Source: Papio anubis (lineage: Eukaryota; Chordata; Mammalia; Primates; Cercopithecidae). Taken from it: a stretch of DNA of 64,000 nucleotides. The translations under genes and the position numbers were made by a program. The stretch spans positions 66,887,159-66,951,158 of the forward strand of contig NC_044986.1 of the NCBI RefSeq assembly GCF_008728515.1, read 5' to 3'. Positions 10,701 to 21,037 of the stretch are shown piece after piece. The notes beneath the pieces are model-generated. The model ran no database searches, was not told the DNA's origin, and was given only the letters and a program-made list of their open reading frames with translations. Each line of letters begins with the position of its first letter. Position 1 is the stretch's first letter.

Positions 10701-13700
10701 TTTGACATTGGTCAGGCTACTTTCCTTCTCTGAGCCTCAGTTTCCCTCTCTTAAAAGGGAGATGGAGGGGCCGGGCGCGGTGGCTCACGCCTGTAATCCC
10801 AGCACTTTGGGAGGCCAAGGCAGGCGGATCACGAGGTCAGGAGATCGAGACCATCCTGGCTAACACCGTGAAACCCCATCTCTACTAAAAATACAAAAAA
10901 ATTAGCCGGGCATGGTGGCGGGCGCCTGTAGTCCCAGCTACTCGGGAGGCTGAGGCAGGAGAATGGCGTGAACCCAGGACGGGGAGCTTGCAGTGAGCCG
11001 AGATCACACCACTGCACTCCAGCCTGGGCGACAGAGCAGACTCCGTCTCAAAACAAAACAAAACAAAACAAAAAACGGGAGATGGTAAGAGTAGCCACCT
11101 CACAGGGGTGTTAGGATTAACAGATAATTCATGTAATGTGCTTTGCCCAGCACAACCAAAATTCAATAAACACTGGCCATCATCAGCTGCCTCATTATTT
11201 CCCAGGTCCAAAAGTTAGAAACGAAGGTGTCCGGACAGGCCACAAGGGACCTGGACAGAAGTGCAAAGTTCCCTGTGAACAGGATGGACAGTGGGCAAGG
11301 CTGGGTAGGGAAGAGACCGCTCCTTCCTGCTGAAAGAAGTCTGTGACTTCACCATCCTTCCTGCCTTCTCCCACTGCTGCCAGGGTGCCCTGGGACAGGG
11401 CTGATAGGTTCTCTGGTTCATCTTAGAATAAGAGTTCTAACATTGTGGGTGTCACTGGTGCCTGACGCAAGGTAGGAATGTTCTCAGAAAAAAACAAATG
11501 CATCCAAATACAACAAACGTGATTTTAAGGTGGGTATGAGGAAGGGATTCATGGACACCCAAAAACCCATTCATATGCTGAATGCAGACTTAGCCACACA
11601 GATGCCCCTGATGTCCTCCTGGCCCACCTCCAGTTCTTTTTTTTTTTTTGAGATGAGTCTCGCTCTGTCGCCAGGCTGGAGTGCAGTGGTGCAATCTCGG
11701 CTCACTGCAGCCTCCACCTCCTGGATACAAGCGATTCTGCTGCCTTACCCTCCCGAGTAGCTGGGACTACAAGTGCGCATCACCATGCCCAGCTAATTTT
11801 TGTACTTTTAGTAGAGACGGGGTTTCATCATGTTGGGCAGGATGGTCTTGATCTCTTGACCTCATGATCCGACCGCCTTGGCCTCCCAAAGTGCTGGGAT
11901 TACAGGTGTGAGCCACTGCGCCCGGCCCCACCTCCCCTTCTGAAGAAGAAAGTGGCTGGGCTCACGCCCTTGGGTTCTCTTCCTGTCGGACACCACCGTC
12001 CCCAGACAGGGCTGTGAGGGCCTGACACTGAGTGCCCACTCTACATTTTCATAAATTATAAGGGTCGTTACCACCAGTGGCTTCCCGTGTGCCAAGTGTT
12101 TCACAGGCATTCTCTAAATCTCCTCACTGTTCCTCTCATCTCACCATTTGCAGATGAGAAAACTGAAGGTCCAAGGTGAAGGTTAAATAGCAACAGATAC
12201 AGATGTAAACCCAATTGGACTCCAACATCCCTTTCACGCAACTGCGGTGCAGCTTATTCGAAATAAATCCAAGATGGAAGAAGTGGGGCTAGGACATCCC
12301 TTCTCCTCCAGTCTCCCTCCAGGCGGGCTCTTCCCACTGCTCTTAGAAAATGAGGCCGATTCACAACGTAAATGTGCCCGCATGCCGCTGTACACTCAAA
12401 AGCAGTGTTTAGGCCCGGTGCGGTGGCTCACGCTTGTAATTCCAACACTTTGAGAGGCCGAGGCAAGCGGATCACGAGGCCAGGAATTCGAGACCAGCCT
12501 GGTCAGTATGGTGAAACCCTGTCTGTCCTAAAAATATTTTAAAAAATAGCTGGGCGCGGTGGCGCGCGCCTGTAGTCTCAGTTACTCGGGAGGCTGAGGC
12601 AGAAGAATTGTTTGAACCTGGGCGGCGGAGGTTGCAGTGAGCCGAAATCGTGTCACTGCACCCCAGCCTGGGCGACAGAGGGAGACTCCGTCTCGAAGAA
12701 AAAACAAAAAACAGTGTTTAGCTGAAAGAGAACAGTCTCCTAATTTACAGAAGGGAAGGCAGAAAGAGAACCCAAGACGCGCCAGGGACAACAGGGAATC
12801 AGGAAGCAGGATTTGAGGCCTAGAACCCAGTTTTCCAGATTCCTGTCCATCACCGCACACATCTCGAACTTTCCAGAAGGGAGTGAACTGGAAAAGCGCT
12901 CCCTCCCTTCTTTGACCACTCCCATCCCCGGCCGCTTTTCGGTGGAGGGGCCTAGCAATCCAGCAAATTTCTCATTGCCCCGCCCCCGAGGGTGTCCCCT
13001 ACTCTGGCTGGTCCCCAGATGACCCTTCTGGAGAGGGTCACTGGCTGGCTGACCCCAGACGCGGGAGCGAGGAGCCCCCGGCATCAGGTCACAAGGGGCG
13101 GGCAGGCGGCAGGTCGGATCAGATTAGCCGATGTGGATTGCGCCCCAGCCCCGGGGAGGGCCGTCTGGCCCCCTCAGGCGGAGGGAGGCGCGGGCGGCCG
13201 CGACTGCCCAGGTGGCGGGATGTGGATTGAGGCGCGGAAGGGGCTCCCCCTCCGCAGCACCCACCTGCTCGCCGCGCTGGGTGCCCAGAAAGCGCTGCCA
13301 GGTACTCGAGGGCGATACCCTCAGATCCCTGCCGTCCTAGACACCCACTCCCCTGCAAATCATGGCCCCGAACCCGGGGTTAACTGAGACACTTGACACC
13401 TCCCCGGCGCGGCTGGAGGACCCAAGGCTGCCACAGTTCGCGACTTCGGGACAGCCCATCCCTGATCTCCGGACCGTGAGCCCGAATCCCCGATGTTACC
13501 AGCTCAGCTGCCGATACTCCCGACGTCACACCCCGGGACCCCTTCACCTTCACTCGCAGAAAGAAAAAAATTCGCCAAGACGGAACCATTTCAGTAATAC
13601 CAACGACCATTTACTGTGCCGTGCCGGGTACTGCGCTGAGCGTTTCGCGCGCATTGTCGTCTTGCGCATTCCACAGTCTGATAGACGAGCTGCTATTTAT

Positions 13701-14285
13701 TACACCTATCCTACAGATGCGCAGACCCAGGCGCCGGGATAAGCAGCTTCACAAGACGGCAGCGATCAGCGCCTCCCACCCTTCTGCGCTGCACTACGCG
13801 CAATCCCAAATCAAAACTCAGAGACTATGGTCCCCGTCGAGGACACATCCTGAACGCTAGAATCCCTACCCGACTCGGCCGTGGATACGCCCCCAGCCAC
13901 CGACGCTGCACCCGGAGCCTGCTGACGCGGAGACACCGGCAGAGCCAGGCCCTGGGCTCGGGACGCCCAGGCGGCTGCATGCCCGGCTCGGAGCCGCAGC
14001 CCCCAAACCAGATCACTTCCCGAGTCCGCCGGCTGGAAGCGGCGGAGGCGCCCCGGGGTGCCCAGCGGAGCGCGGCAAGCGGCATAGCCTACCTTGTGCC
14101 TGCAGGCTGCGGATGATGTCCGCCCGCGGCAGCGGGTTGCGGTAGAGGCTCAGCATGTACGCCAGAGGGGACGGCGACGAGGGCTGCCCCTGCGTACGCA
14201 GGTGCGCAGTGGCCACTGTCGCATCACCCGCCTGGAGCAGGGCCCACCAGGCGTGCAGGAGGAAGGGCAGGCAGTGGGCGTGCAT
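4609..14285 (-). CDS. NODAL: NODAL, TGF-beta superfamily morphogen (three coding exons)
   Basis: Coding sequence joins 14285-14093, 7648-6951 and 4761-4609 on the minus strand: 1044 bases, 347 residues plus stop, the same length as human NODAL. NODAL is a secreted ligand that signals through activin receptors with the CFC co-receptor CRIPTO to SMAD2/3 and FOXH1, and controls mesendoderm formation and left-right asymmetry. Seen here: a hydrophobic signal peptide (about 1-26); a propeptide with N-glycosylation sequons at N72 (NWT) and N199 (NLS); a basic convertase site RHRR at 234-237; and a mature domain 238-347 with the seven-cysteine knot pattern ending CGCL. All introns are GT-AG. The frame is intact, so the gene looks functional. 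About 14 substitutions from the remembered human protein argue for a non-human primate. The start codon lies in a CCACCATGC context just below a TATA box. Confidence 0.97.
5098..5390 (-). mobile_element. AluJ-like element in NODAL intron 2
   Basis: Full dimer with AluJ-type cctcccacctcagcctcttgag wording. Confidence 0.93.
6045..6329 (-). mobile_element. Alu in NODAL intron 2
   Basis: Target-site copies ggccttgtctacttct and ggctttgtctacttct flank it. Confidence 0.95.
6445..6635 (-). repeat. MIR SINE in NODAL intron 2
   Basis: Degenerate MIR: catctcattaaccctacagcatc ... cagctaataaggagtcaaatg. Confidence 0.65.
6770..6860 (+). repeat. L2 LINE 3' tail fragment
   Basis: Typical tail wording (tacctagcacaggatctggcac). 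Confidence 0.5.
6951..7648 (-). CDS. NODAL: NODAL coding exon 2
   Basis: Codes for residues 65-297: most of the propeptide, the RHRR convertase site (234-237) and the first three mature-domain cysteines (QLC, YRC, GEC). The acceptor follows a pyrimidine tract ending ctatccag; the donor is CAG|gtggga. The split codon 65 (G|AT, Asp) joins exon 1 in frame. Residue 165 is Arg, the position of a His/Arg polymorphism in humans. Confidence 0.96.
7735..7960 (-). repeat. MIR SINE in NODAL intron 1
   Basis: cttttacagatgaggaaaac and aagtggcagagccaagag cores, about 90 bases from exon 2. Confidence 0.65.
8046..8561 (+). mobile_element. 5'-truncated Alu split by a younger AluY
   Basis: Older element occupies 8046-8091 and 8389-8561; it resumes at acaaaatta, the duplicated target of the inner AluY. 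Confidence 0.88.
8092..8388 (+). mobile_element. AluY nested in an older Alu
   Basis: Near-consensus, with the cercopithecoid-type aaaaactagccaggcgaggtgg and gatccggccactgc. Confidence 0.93.
8670..8966 (+). mobile_element. Alu in NODAL intron 1
   Basis: Exact target-site copies agccaaagactgg on both sides. Confidence 0.95.
9473..9765 (+). mobile_element. Alu between the arms of the intron 1 inverted duplication
   Basis: Near full length, with agtgatg target-site copies. Confidence 0.95.
9775..9875 (+). repeat. MIR fragment
   Basis: ctcagtttcctcttctttgcaatggg core. Confidence 0.5.
10311..10612 (+). mobile_element. Alu in NODAL intron 1
   Basis: Full dimer starting ggccaggtgtggtggctcac. Confidence 0.95.
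10622..11185 (+). repeat. MIR SINE split by an AluY
   Basis: Left part 10622-10769 ends gggagatgg; right part 11075-11185 resumes with the same gggagatgg. Confidence 0.75.
10770..11074 (+). mobile_element. AluY inserted into a MIR
   Basis: Starts ggccgggcgcggtggctcac, ends in a caaaa-repeat tail. Confidence 0.95.
11637..11927 (-). mobile_element. Alu in NODAL intron 1
   Basis: Flanked by cccacctcc target-site copies. Confidence 0.95.
12085..12240 (-). repeat. MIR SINE
   Basis: ccatttgcagatgagaaaactgaagg core. Confidence 0.6.
12412..12710 (+). mobile_element. Alu in NODAL intron 1
   Basis: Target-site copies cagtgttta; the last Alu before the Alu-free exon 1 region. Confidence 0.94.
13050..13300 (-). 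promoter_or_regulatory. NODAL: Candidate NODAL intronic asymmetric enhancer (ASE) with two FoxH1 sites
   Basis: Two exact TGTGGATT motifs (13132-13139 and 13221-13228), the FOXH1 recognition sequence, lie 89 bases apart in intron 1, with SMAD-type GTCT at 13163-13166 between them and CAGAC near 13054. Mouse Nodal has an intron 1 enhancer (ASE) driven by paired FoxH1 sites that supports autoregulation and left-sided expression. The motifs are seen; equivalence to the ASE is inferred from position and architecture. Confidence 0.65.
13585..13790 (-). repeat. CpG-rich MIR relic in the NODAL island
   Basis: Follows MIR order (cattta-tgtgcc ... gcgcattgtcgtc ... cctatcctacagatgcgcagac) but retains many CpGs that such an old repeat normally loses. 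Confidence 0.55.
14093..14285 (-). CDS. NODAL: NODAL coding exon 1
   Basis: Codes for residues 1-64 plus one base of codon 65, including the signal peptide (MHAHCLPFLLHAWW) and the start of the propeptide. The donor reads CAAG|gtaggc on the minus strand. Substitutions from the human sequence as remembered include D21, H28, Q32, N50 and Q64, all in the poorly conserved prodomain. Confidence 0.95.
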
Positions 14286-14292
14286 GGTGGGC

Positions 14293-14360
14293 TGGCCAGG
14301 CCTGAAAGCAGCACCTCCAGTCCTTATATCCTGGGCCTCAGCAGCCGCCCCGCCCCCACC
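14293..14360 (-). promoter_or_regulatory. NODAL: NODAL core promoter: TATA box and GC boxes
   Basis: On the minus strand a GATATAAGG TATA element lies at about 14330-14322, roughly 40 bases before the ATG, and GC boxes (gggggcggggc) lie just upstream at 14346-14358. TATA spacing predicts a start near 14298, which leaves a 5' leader of only about 13 bases. The position of the TATA is seen; the start site is inferred. Confidence 0.65.
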
Positions 14361-15300
14361 TTTCCTCCCTCCGGGGAAGTTTTAAGATCATATAACCCCC
14401 GTCCGGAGGGTGGGGGGCAGAGAGACCTCCTGCTGGGGATGGGCGAGACCTGATCCTGGTGCGGAGGAGGCCCGCAAAGCTGGCGGAGGACCTAGTTCCA
14501 GGGACGGGATCTAGGGCTCCTGGTTTGCCTGGTCTGGACACCCTGGCACCCTGCTCCTCTAGGTACCAAAGGCCTTGATGCTGAGACAGAGCAGGCTTGT
14601 CCCGGCAGACTCCCGGGTCAGAACTGCAACTTCCTTACTCGGCCTCACCTGGGGATCCCTGCCCCATCCTCTCCACTCACGCTGCAAATGGACCGCTGGC
14701 TCCTCAAGAAGCAGGAAGAGAATGCCAAGGGATCCTCGCGGCCCTCAGGCAGACTTTGGCCCAATCTGGCCGGGGCAGCCTCCCTGGCCACTGTCTAGAT
14801 GGCCTCGGGGAGCACCCCTGGCCCTACCAAATACTGAAGTGCTCTCCTGGGGAAGACAGAAGGCAGGAGCGACTAGGACGATGACTTCTTCGTCTGAAAA
14901 GGGAGTGTTCAGCAGAAGCTGGAGCCGGAAGGAGCAAACGGGATGATCCTGGTTCATCAGGCTCTTCCCCTACAGGCAGACATCACCCCAGTAATTTCAG
15001 GAGGAAAGGTGTTACCCTTGTTGCCCACATCCCCCAATCCCTGCCTGGTGTGGCAGGGCCACAGAAGACCTGGGTGTCGGCTCAGGGCCACTCACTTTGA
15101 TCTCTGGGCCCTGCTTTCCTTATTTGCACAAGAGTGATCCTTGTCTGGCCTCCTCCCTTCCAGGTGCAAAGTCAAGTCAGGGCTGGAATGACCTTTAAAG
15201 AAATGTAAATCCCCGCTCCAGTGTCAGGCCCCATCCGTTTTCCTTTACACCTGAGGGCTCTTTCTCTTCCCAGCTCCCCCAACCTACCTAGCCTTGACGA
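14360..15300. other. Repeat-free flank upstream of the NODAL promoter
   Basis: Unique DNA of moderate GC content; no gene is recognised. Proximal regulatory content is possible but not shown. Confidence 0.5.
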
Positions 15301-15375
15301 GCACGTTAGCTGCTGGCCAACACTTACTGAACACTTACTAAGTGCCAGGCACAGAGCTAAGTGCTCTATACACCT
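15300..15375 (-). repeat. MIR fragment
   Basis: aacacttactaagtgccaggcacagagc core. Confidence 0.6.
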
Positions 15376-15423
15376 GGCTTCTTTCACAGGATGCCTCTAG
15401 CTCCAAAGAACTGTAGGCTGCTG

Positions 15424-15738
15424 GCCGAGCACAGTGGCTCACACCTGTAATTTCAGCACTTTGGGAAGCTGAGACTGGTAGATTGCCTGAGCCCAGGAGT
15501 TCAAGACCAGCCTGGTCAACATGGCGAAACCCTGTCTCTATCCAAAAATATAAAAATTAGCCAGGCATGGTGATGTGCGCCTGTAGTCCCAGCTCCTCTG
15601 GAGGCTGAGGTGGGAGGACTGCTTGAGCCTGGGAGGCGAAGGTTGCAATAAGCCAAGATCGGGCTACTGGACTCCAGCCTGGGCGACAGAGTGAGACCCT
15701 GTCTCAAAAAACAAAGCAACAACAACACAACAACAAAA
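15424..15738 (+). mobile_element. AluJ-like element
   Basis: Diverged dimer with a caacaa-rich tail. Confidence 0.92.
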
Positions 15739-16022
15739 GAACCATAGGCTGCGACCTGAGCAGGTGTTAGAAAATGGAGAAAGGTCCAGCAGGCTCAACT
15801 AGGAGCTCCAAGCCTTCGTCCTCTGTCTTAGGGGAAGAGGCTGTACCACCTAGCTGGGGGCCTCACCTAAGATTCAGGAGACCTGGGCTGTCCACCACAC
15901 GAGCTCCTGGACAGTCTGTTAGTTTCCTAAAGCTGGAACTGTCTTGTTCATCCTGTTGTCACACAGTATGTACCATCATCATCATTGGAACTCAAAAAAT
16001 CTGTGTTAAGTAAATCATTCAG

Positions 16023-16150
16023 GCCAGGTGTGGTGGTTCATGCCCGTAATCCCAACACACTGGGAGGCCAAGGCTGGAGGATAGCTTGAGGCCAGGAGTT
16101 TGAGACCAGTCTGGTCAACATAGCAAGACCCTCTTAAAAAAAAAAGAGAG
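16023..16150 (+). mobile_element. Free left Alu monomer (FLAM-like)
   Basis: Single monomer, starts ggccaggtgtggtggttcat, A-rich end. Confidence 0.82.
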
Positions 16151-16179
16151 AAATTTAAAAACAAGTAAATAATTCAGTG

Positions 16180-16477
16180 AGGCCAGACGCAGTGGCTCAC
16201 ACCTGTAATCCTAGCACTTTGGGAGGCCGAGGTGGGCAGATCACCTGAGTTCGGGAGTTCGAGACCAGCTTGACCAACATGGAGAAACTCTGTCTCTACT
16301 AAAAATACAAAATTAGCTGGGCATGGTGGCACATGCCCATAATCCCAGCTACTTGGGAGGCTGAGGCAGGAATATCATTTGAACCCAGGAGGTGGAGGTT
16401 GCAGTGAGCCAAGATTGCGCCATTGCACTCCAGCCTGGGCAAGAGCGAAACTCCATCTCAAAAAAAAAAAAAAAAAA
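16180..16477 (+). mobile_element. Alu
   Basis: Target-site copies aattcagtga on both sides. Confidence 0.95.
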
Positions 16478-16558
16478 TTCAGTGAATGGCACTATGTCTG
16501 GACTTCCCTGAAGATAAGCATCACCTTGGTGTTTGTTAAACTATTGATTCCCCCCCGC

Positions 16559-16820
16559 TTTTTTTTTTTTTGAGATGTAGTTTCGCTCTTGTTGCCCAGG
16601 CTAGAGTACAATGGCACAACCTCGGCTCACTGCAACCTCTGCCTCCCCAGTTCAAGTAATTCTTCTGCTTCAGCCTCCGAGTAGTTGGGATTACAGGTCC
16701 CCACCACCATGCCCGGCTAATATTTGTAGTTTTAGTAGAGGTGGGGTTTTGCCATGTCATCTACCCACCTCAGCCTCCCAAAGTGCTGGGATTACAGGCG
16801 TGAGCCACTGCGCCTGGCCA
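16559..16820 (-). mobile_element. Alu with internal deletion
   Basis: Lacks about 40 bases between gggttttgccatgt and catctaccc; tattgattc flanks both ends. Confidence 0.92.
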
Positions 16821-16918
16821 AAGTATTGATTCTCAAGTCCAGACCCAGACCTTCAGATTTAGAATTTGGTGAGAGGGCGTGGTCATCTACATATTTCACA
16901 AGCATCCCAGTGATACTT

Positions 16919-17216
16919 TTTTCTTTTTTTGAGACAGGGTCTCACTCTGTCACCCAGGCTGGCATGCAGTGACATGATCTTGGTTCACTGCAGCCTCTAC
17001 CTCCCAGGTTCAAGGGATTCTCCTGCCTCAGTAGCTGTAATTCCTGCCTCAGGAGCTGGGATTATAGGCACATACCACTACGCCTGGTTAATTTTTGTAC
17101 TGTTAGTAGAGACAGGAGTTTCACCATCTTGGTCTCGAACTCCTGACCTTGAGTGATCTGCCCACCTTGGCCTCCGTAAGTGCTGGGATTACAGGCATGA
17201 GCCACCATGCCTGGCC
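16919..17216 (-). mobile_element. Alu
   Basis: ccagtgat target-site copies; contains a small internal duplication (attcctgcctcag). Confidence 0.93.
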
Positions 17217-17377
17217 CTCCAGTGATTCTGATCAGCCAACTTTGGGACCCACGTGGGCTAGGGTTCTTGCTGCAGTTTGTAACTCACCTCTCTACATTGT
17301 TTCCTCATCTGCAAAACATGTCTAGAGATTACTCCTCCCATGTAGACTTAACGAAATGAATGCAAAAATGCTTTACT

Positions 17378-17670
17378 GGCCGGGCGCGGTAGCTGAAGCC
17401 TGTAATCCCAGCACTTTGGGAGGCCGAGACGGGCGGATCACGAGGTCAGGAGATCGAGACCATCCTGGCTAACACGGTGAAACCCCGTCTCTACTAAAAA
17501 ATACAAAAAAACTAGCCAGGTGAGGTGGCGGGCGCCTGTAGTCCCAGCTACTCGGTAGGCTGAGGCAGGAGAATGGTGTAAACCCAGGAGGCTGAGCTTA
17601 CAGTGAGCTGAGATCCAGCCACTGCACTCCAGCCCGGGTGACAGAGTGAGACTCTGTCTCAAAAAAAAAA
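17378..17670 (+). mobile_element. AluY, Old World monkey type
   Basis: aaaactagccaggtgaggtgg and gatccagccactgc wording; aatgctttac target-site copies. Confidence 0.95.
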
Positions 17671-18127
17671 TGCTTTACAAGCTCTAAAACCTGATGTCAT
17701 TGTAGAGGATGATGCATGCGGGTATTATTGTGAGTGGTCCATGGTTGTCATCTGACTTCCCCAGCCTAGAGACTCAGCCTCAGCCCTCTGTATTAGACCC
17801 ATCCCCAGAGGCAGAAGGCACCCTCATCCAGGTCATGCACATATAAATACAAAAATGACAGGTTGTGGTTAGTGCTGTGGGAGCCTCTGACCAGGACTCA
17901 GGTTCCAAGGATGGCAGTACAGGGAAGGCACAGACAACTAGATGGAGGTATGGGAGTCAGACTCAGTGAAACCAGCTCCAGAACCCAAGTCTACCAGATC
18001 GCCATGTGGCCTAGTGTGTAGGTGGTCCCTATTTAAACATGCTCAGCTCAGCTCAGAGCACCCTCATCCACTGAGACTGGAAACGAACAAAAACGATGGC
18101 ATGCTTTCCATCCAGGACCAGAAGCTT

Positions 18128-18437
18128 CTTCTTCTTTTTTTTTTTTTTTTGAGATGGAGTCTGGCTCTATCACCCAGGCTGAAGAGCAGTGGCACAATCT
18201 CAGCTCACTACAACCTCTGCCTCCTGGGTTCAAGCAATTCTCATACCTCAGCCTCTAGAGTAGCTGGGATTACAGGCATGCACCACCATGCCCAGCTATT
18301 TTTTTTTTGTATTTTTAGTATGTTTAGTATGTTTAGTATGTTGGCCAGGCTAGTGTTGAACTCCTGACCTCAAGTGATCCACCCGCCTCAGCCTCCCAAA
18401 GTTCTGGGATTACAGGCATGGGCCAATACACCCAGCC
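18128..18437 (-). mobile_element. Alu with tttagtatg triplication
   Basis: Target-site copies cagaagcttctt. Inside, tttagtatg is repeated three times at about 18313-18342. Confidence 0.94.
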
Positions 18438-18454
18438 CAGAAGCTTCTTGAAAT

Positions 18455-18540
18455 TAGGGCTAAAGCTTTATTCATCACATGTCCCTTGCACTACAGGCAC
18501 TTAATGGGTGCTCACTAACTGTTTAAGGTAAAATGAATGA
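18455..18540 (+). repeat. L2 LINE 3' tail fragment
   Basis: gcacttaatgggtgctcactaact tail wording. Confidence 0.5.
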
Positions 18541-18700
18541 TAACCATAGCTAACATTTATTGAGCACCTAATGCACCAGACATTCTGCTAATAATTGCAT
18601 TGATTCTATCCTCATCCCCACTTCAGAGGTGATGAGAAAACAGAAGCTCAGATAATTTACCCAAAGCCACAAATTTACAAGTGGAAACAGCCAGTATGTG
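18540..18700 (-). repeat. MIR SINE
   Basis: tagctaacatttattgagcacc start and gatgagaaaacagaagctc core. Confidence 0.7.
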
Positions 18701-19274
18701 AAGGGTCAGTCTGCTTGTCGCCCAAACCCGTTGCTTCCCCATAGAAGAGGAGTGAAAATGTGCTTTGTACTAAGACTTTTAAGAAAACTCTCAATGTCTT
18801 GCCTTTCCCAGGGTCCAACAGCTGCAGACAGCTCATTTCTGATGTGTATTGGCTTAGAGCCCTGTGGAGGCCTGGAATTTCTCTCTGACCCGCAAGAGCA
18901 ACTGTCTGACAAAGCTCATCCATCTCTGAACTTTCTTGGCCTCTGGCACTATCCCTGGAAGAACCCGAATCTCTGTTGCTTTTTTAGGACCGAGGCTAAC
19001 AGTCACCCTCACTTTTTAAAGGCCTTAGTTGGTCCAGGATCTCTTTCGTATAAGAAAAACCAGAAGCGCCTTTTTCCCAGGTGAGGAATGACACCTTCTC
19101 ATTTCCTCTGCCCCAGACAGACTGACCGTCAGATTCCCTGACCTGGGAGATAACCTTTGAGGCCATCCCAGCTGGCAGGAGGGTGGGGGCAAAGTCCCTT
19201 GAGATTCTCAGATGCTTTCCAGTGCTCTCCATCGAGACATTTGGGACCCTCCCTTGACATGAGCAGCAATGTGT

Positions 19275-19490
19275 GACATGGTTAAGTGCTTGGACCCTGA
19301 AGCTGAGCCTCCAGGAGGCAGAATCTGGATGCTTCTCTGCCACTTCCTACCTAGGGATATTAGACTTAGCATCCTGAAGCTTCTGCTTGCTCAGCTGTAA
19401 AATGGAGACAAATAATATCTACTGACAGGAATGCTATAAATAGTAAATGTGTGTGAAATGCATAGTGCACGTAGCATTTAGTCATTCATT
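19275..19490 (+). repeat. MIR SINE
   Basis: acatggttaagtgcttgg to catagtgcacgtagcattt, near full length. Confidence 0.7.
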
Positions 19491-19564
19491 CATTCATCGA
19501 ACAAACCTGCTTGTCTAGTGAGTCTCTGGCAGGCTAACTCAGAGCTAGATTCTCAGGGAATCAA

Positions 19565-19825
19565 GGACATGTGTTTAGTGAGCATTTCCTGTACAGCCAG
19601 GGCGCCTGTATATGTTGCCTACGTAAGCAATCCTGTTCACCCCTCACTGATGTTCTCTGTGCGGCAAGCCTTTCAGGGATGGAGAAACTGAGGTACCCAG
19701 GAATTAAAGCTTAAGCTTTGTGAGGGTGGAGGGCACCTGCTTCGTCATATCCGTCTGTGCCTAGCATAGCTCCTGGCACACAGGTACCAGTGAGTATTTG
19801 CTAAGTGATTGAATGAACCCCGTAT
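19565..19825. repeat. MIR fragment followed by L2 tail
   Basis: MIR-like minus-strand core to about 19710, then L2 tail wording (tgcctagcatagctcctggcac). Confidence 0.55.
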
Positions 19826-19939
19826 TCCCAAAGTGGGGCCCCCAAACACCCTTGCCTTTCACTTGTTCTTTCCTCCTGCTGTTTGTATTTTATCTCCCCC
19901 AGTAAACTCCTAAACTCCTACTCATCTATCAAGACATAG

Positions 19940-20264
19940 TTTTATTTATTTATGTATTTATGTATTTATTTATTTATTTATTGAGACGGAATCTCGCTCT
20001 GTCGCCCAGGCTGGAGTGCAGTGGCTGGGTCTCGGCTCACTGCAAGCTCCGCCTCCCGGGTTCACGCCATTCTCCTGCCTCAGCCTCCCGAGTAGCTGGG
20101 ACTACAGGCGCCCGCCACCTCGCCTGGCTAGTTTTTTGTATTTTTTAGTAGAGACGGGGTTTCACCGTGTTAGCCAGGATGGTCTCGATCTCCTGACCTC
20201 GTGATCCGCCCGTCTCGGCCTCCCAAAGTGCTGGGATTACAGGCTTGAGCCACCGCGCCCAGCC
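19940..20264 (-). mobile_element. AluY, Old World monkey type, with (ATTT)n tail
   Basis: Exact 14-base target-site copies aagacatagtttta. The tail has become an ATTT microsatellite (about 19940-19982). The gcctggctagttttttgta form is characteristic. Confidence 0.96.
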
Positions 20265-20321
20265 AAGACATAGTTTTAAAGTCTCCTCTTCTATAAACCT
20301 GTAACTGCCCCCGCAGCAATT

Positions 20322-20709
20322 TAGCAGAGCCCTCCTCCTCCTCCTCCTCCTCCTCCTCCTCCTCCTCTTCCTCCTCCTCCTTCTTCTTCCAGAGTCTCAC
20401 TCTGTCACCAGGCTGGTTTCTTCTTCTTCTGACAGAGTCTCACTCTGTCGCCAGGCTGGAGTGCACTGGTACGATCTTGGCTCACTGCAACCTCTGCCTC
20501 CTGGGTTCAAGTACTTCTCCTGCCTTAGCCTCCTGAGTAGCTGGTATTACAAGTGAGTGCCACCAGGCCTGGCTAAAGTTTGTATTTTTAGTAGAGATGG
20601 GGTTTCAGTATGTTGGCCAGGCTGGTCTCAAACTCTTGACCTCAGATGATCCATCCACCTCGGCCTCCCAAAGTGCTGGGATTACAGGTGTGAGCCACTG
20701 CACCCGGCC
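20322..20709 (-). mobile_element. Alu with CCT/TTC microsatellite tail and duplicated head
   Basis: agcagagccctc target-site copies bracket the whole unit, so the CCT-repeat (20328-20390) is the Alu tail. The element start agagtctcactctgtc occurs twice (20390 and 20436), separated by ttcttcttcttc. Confidence 0.9.
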
Positions 20710-20739
20710 AGCAGAGCCCTCTTCTAAGTAAAGCATCAG

Positions 20740-21037
20740 AGCGGGGTGTGGTGGCTGGTGCCTGCAATCCCAGTGCTTTGGGAGGCCAAGATGGAAGGAT
20801 CGATTGAGACTAGGAGTTTGAGACCAGCCTAGGCAATATGGTGAGACCCTGTCTCTACAAAAAATTTAAAAATTAGCCAGCTTGTGCCTGTAGTCCCAGC
20901 TACTTGGGAGGCTGAGATGGCAGGAGGTCAAGGCTCCAGTGAGCCATGATCACACCACTCCACTCCAGCCTGGGTGACAGAGTGAGACCCTGTCTCAGAA
21001 AAAAAAAAAAAAAAGGAAGAAGAAAATCAACAAACAA
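20740..21037 (+). mobile_element. AluJ-like element
   Basis: agtaaagcatca target-site copies; mixed A-rich tail. Confidence 0.9.

Larger units (their letters stand above)
12900..14540. promoter_or_regulatory. CpG-rich island over NODAL exon 1 and 5' part of intron 1
   Basis: GC-rich, CpG-dense, Alu-free segment bridging the promoter, exon 1 and the first kilobase or so of intron 1. It holds the two FoxH1-type sites and an unusually CpG-rich MIR relic at 13585-13790. Confidence 0.6.

Noticed and set aside
20170..20400. Poly-glutamate frame on the minus strand
   Set aside because: Translation of the CCT microsatellite tail of an Alu.
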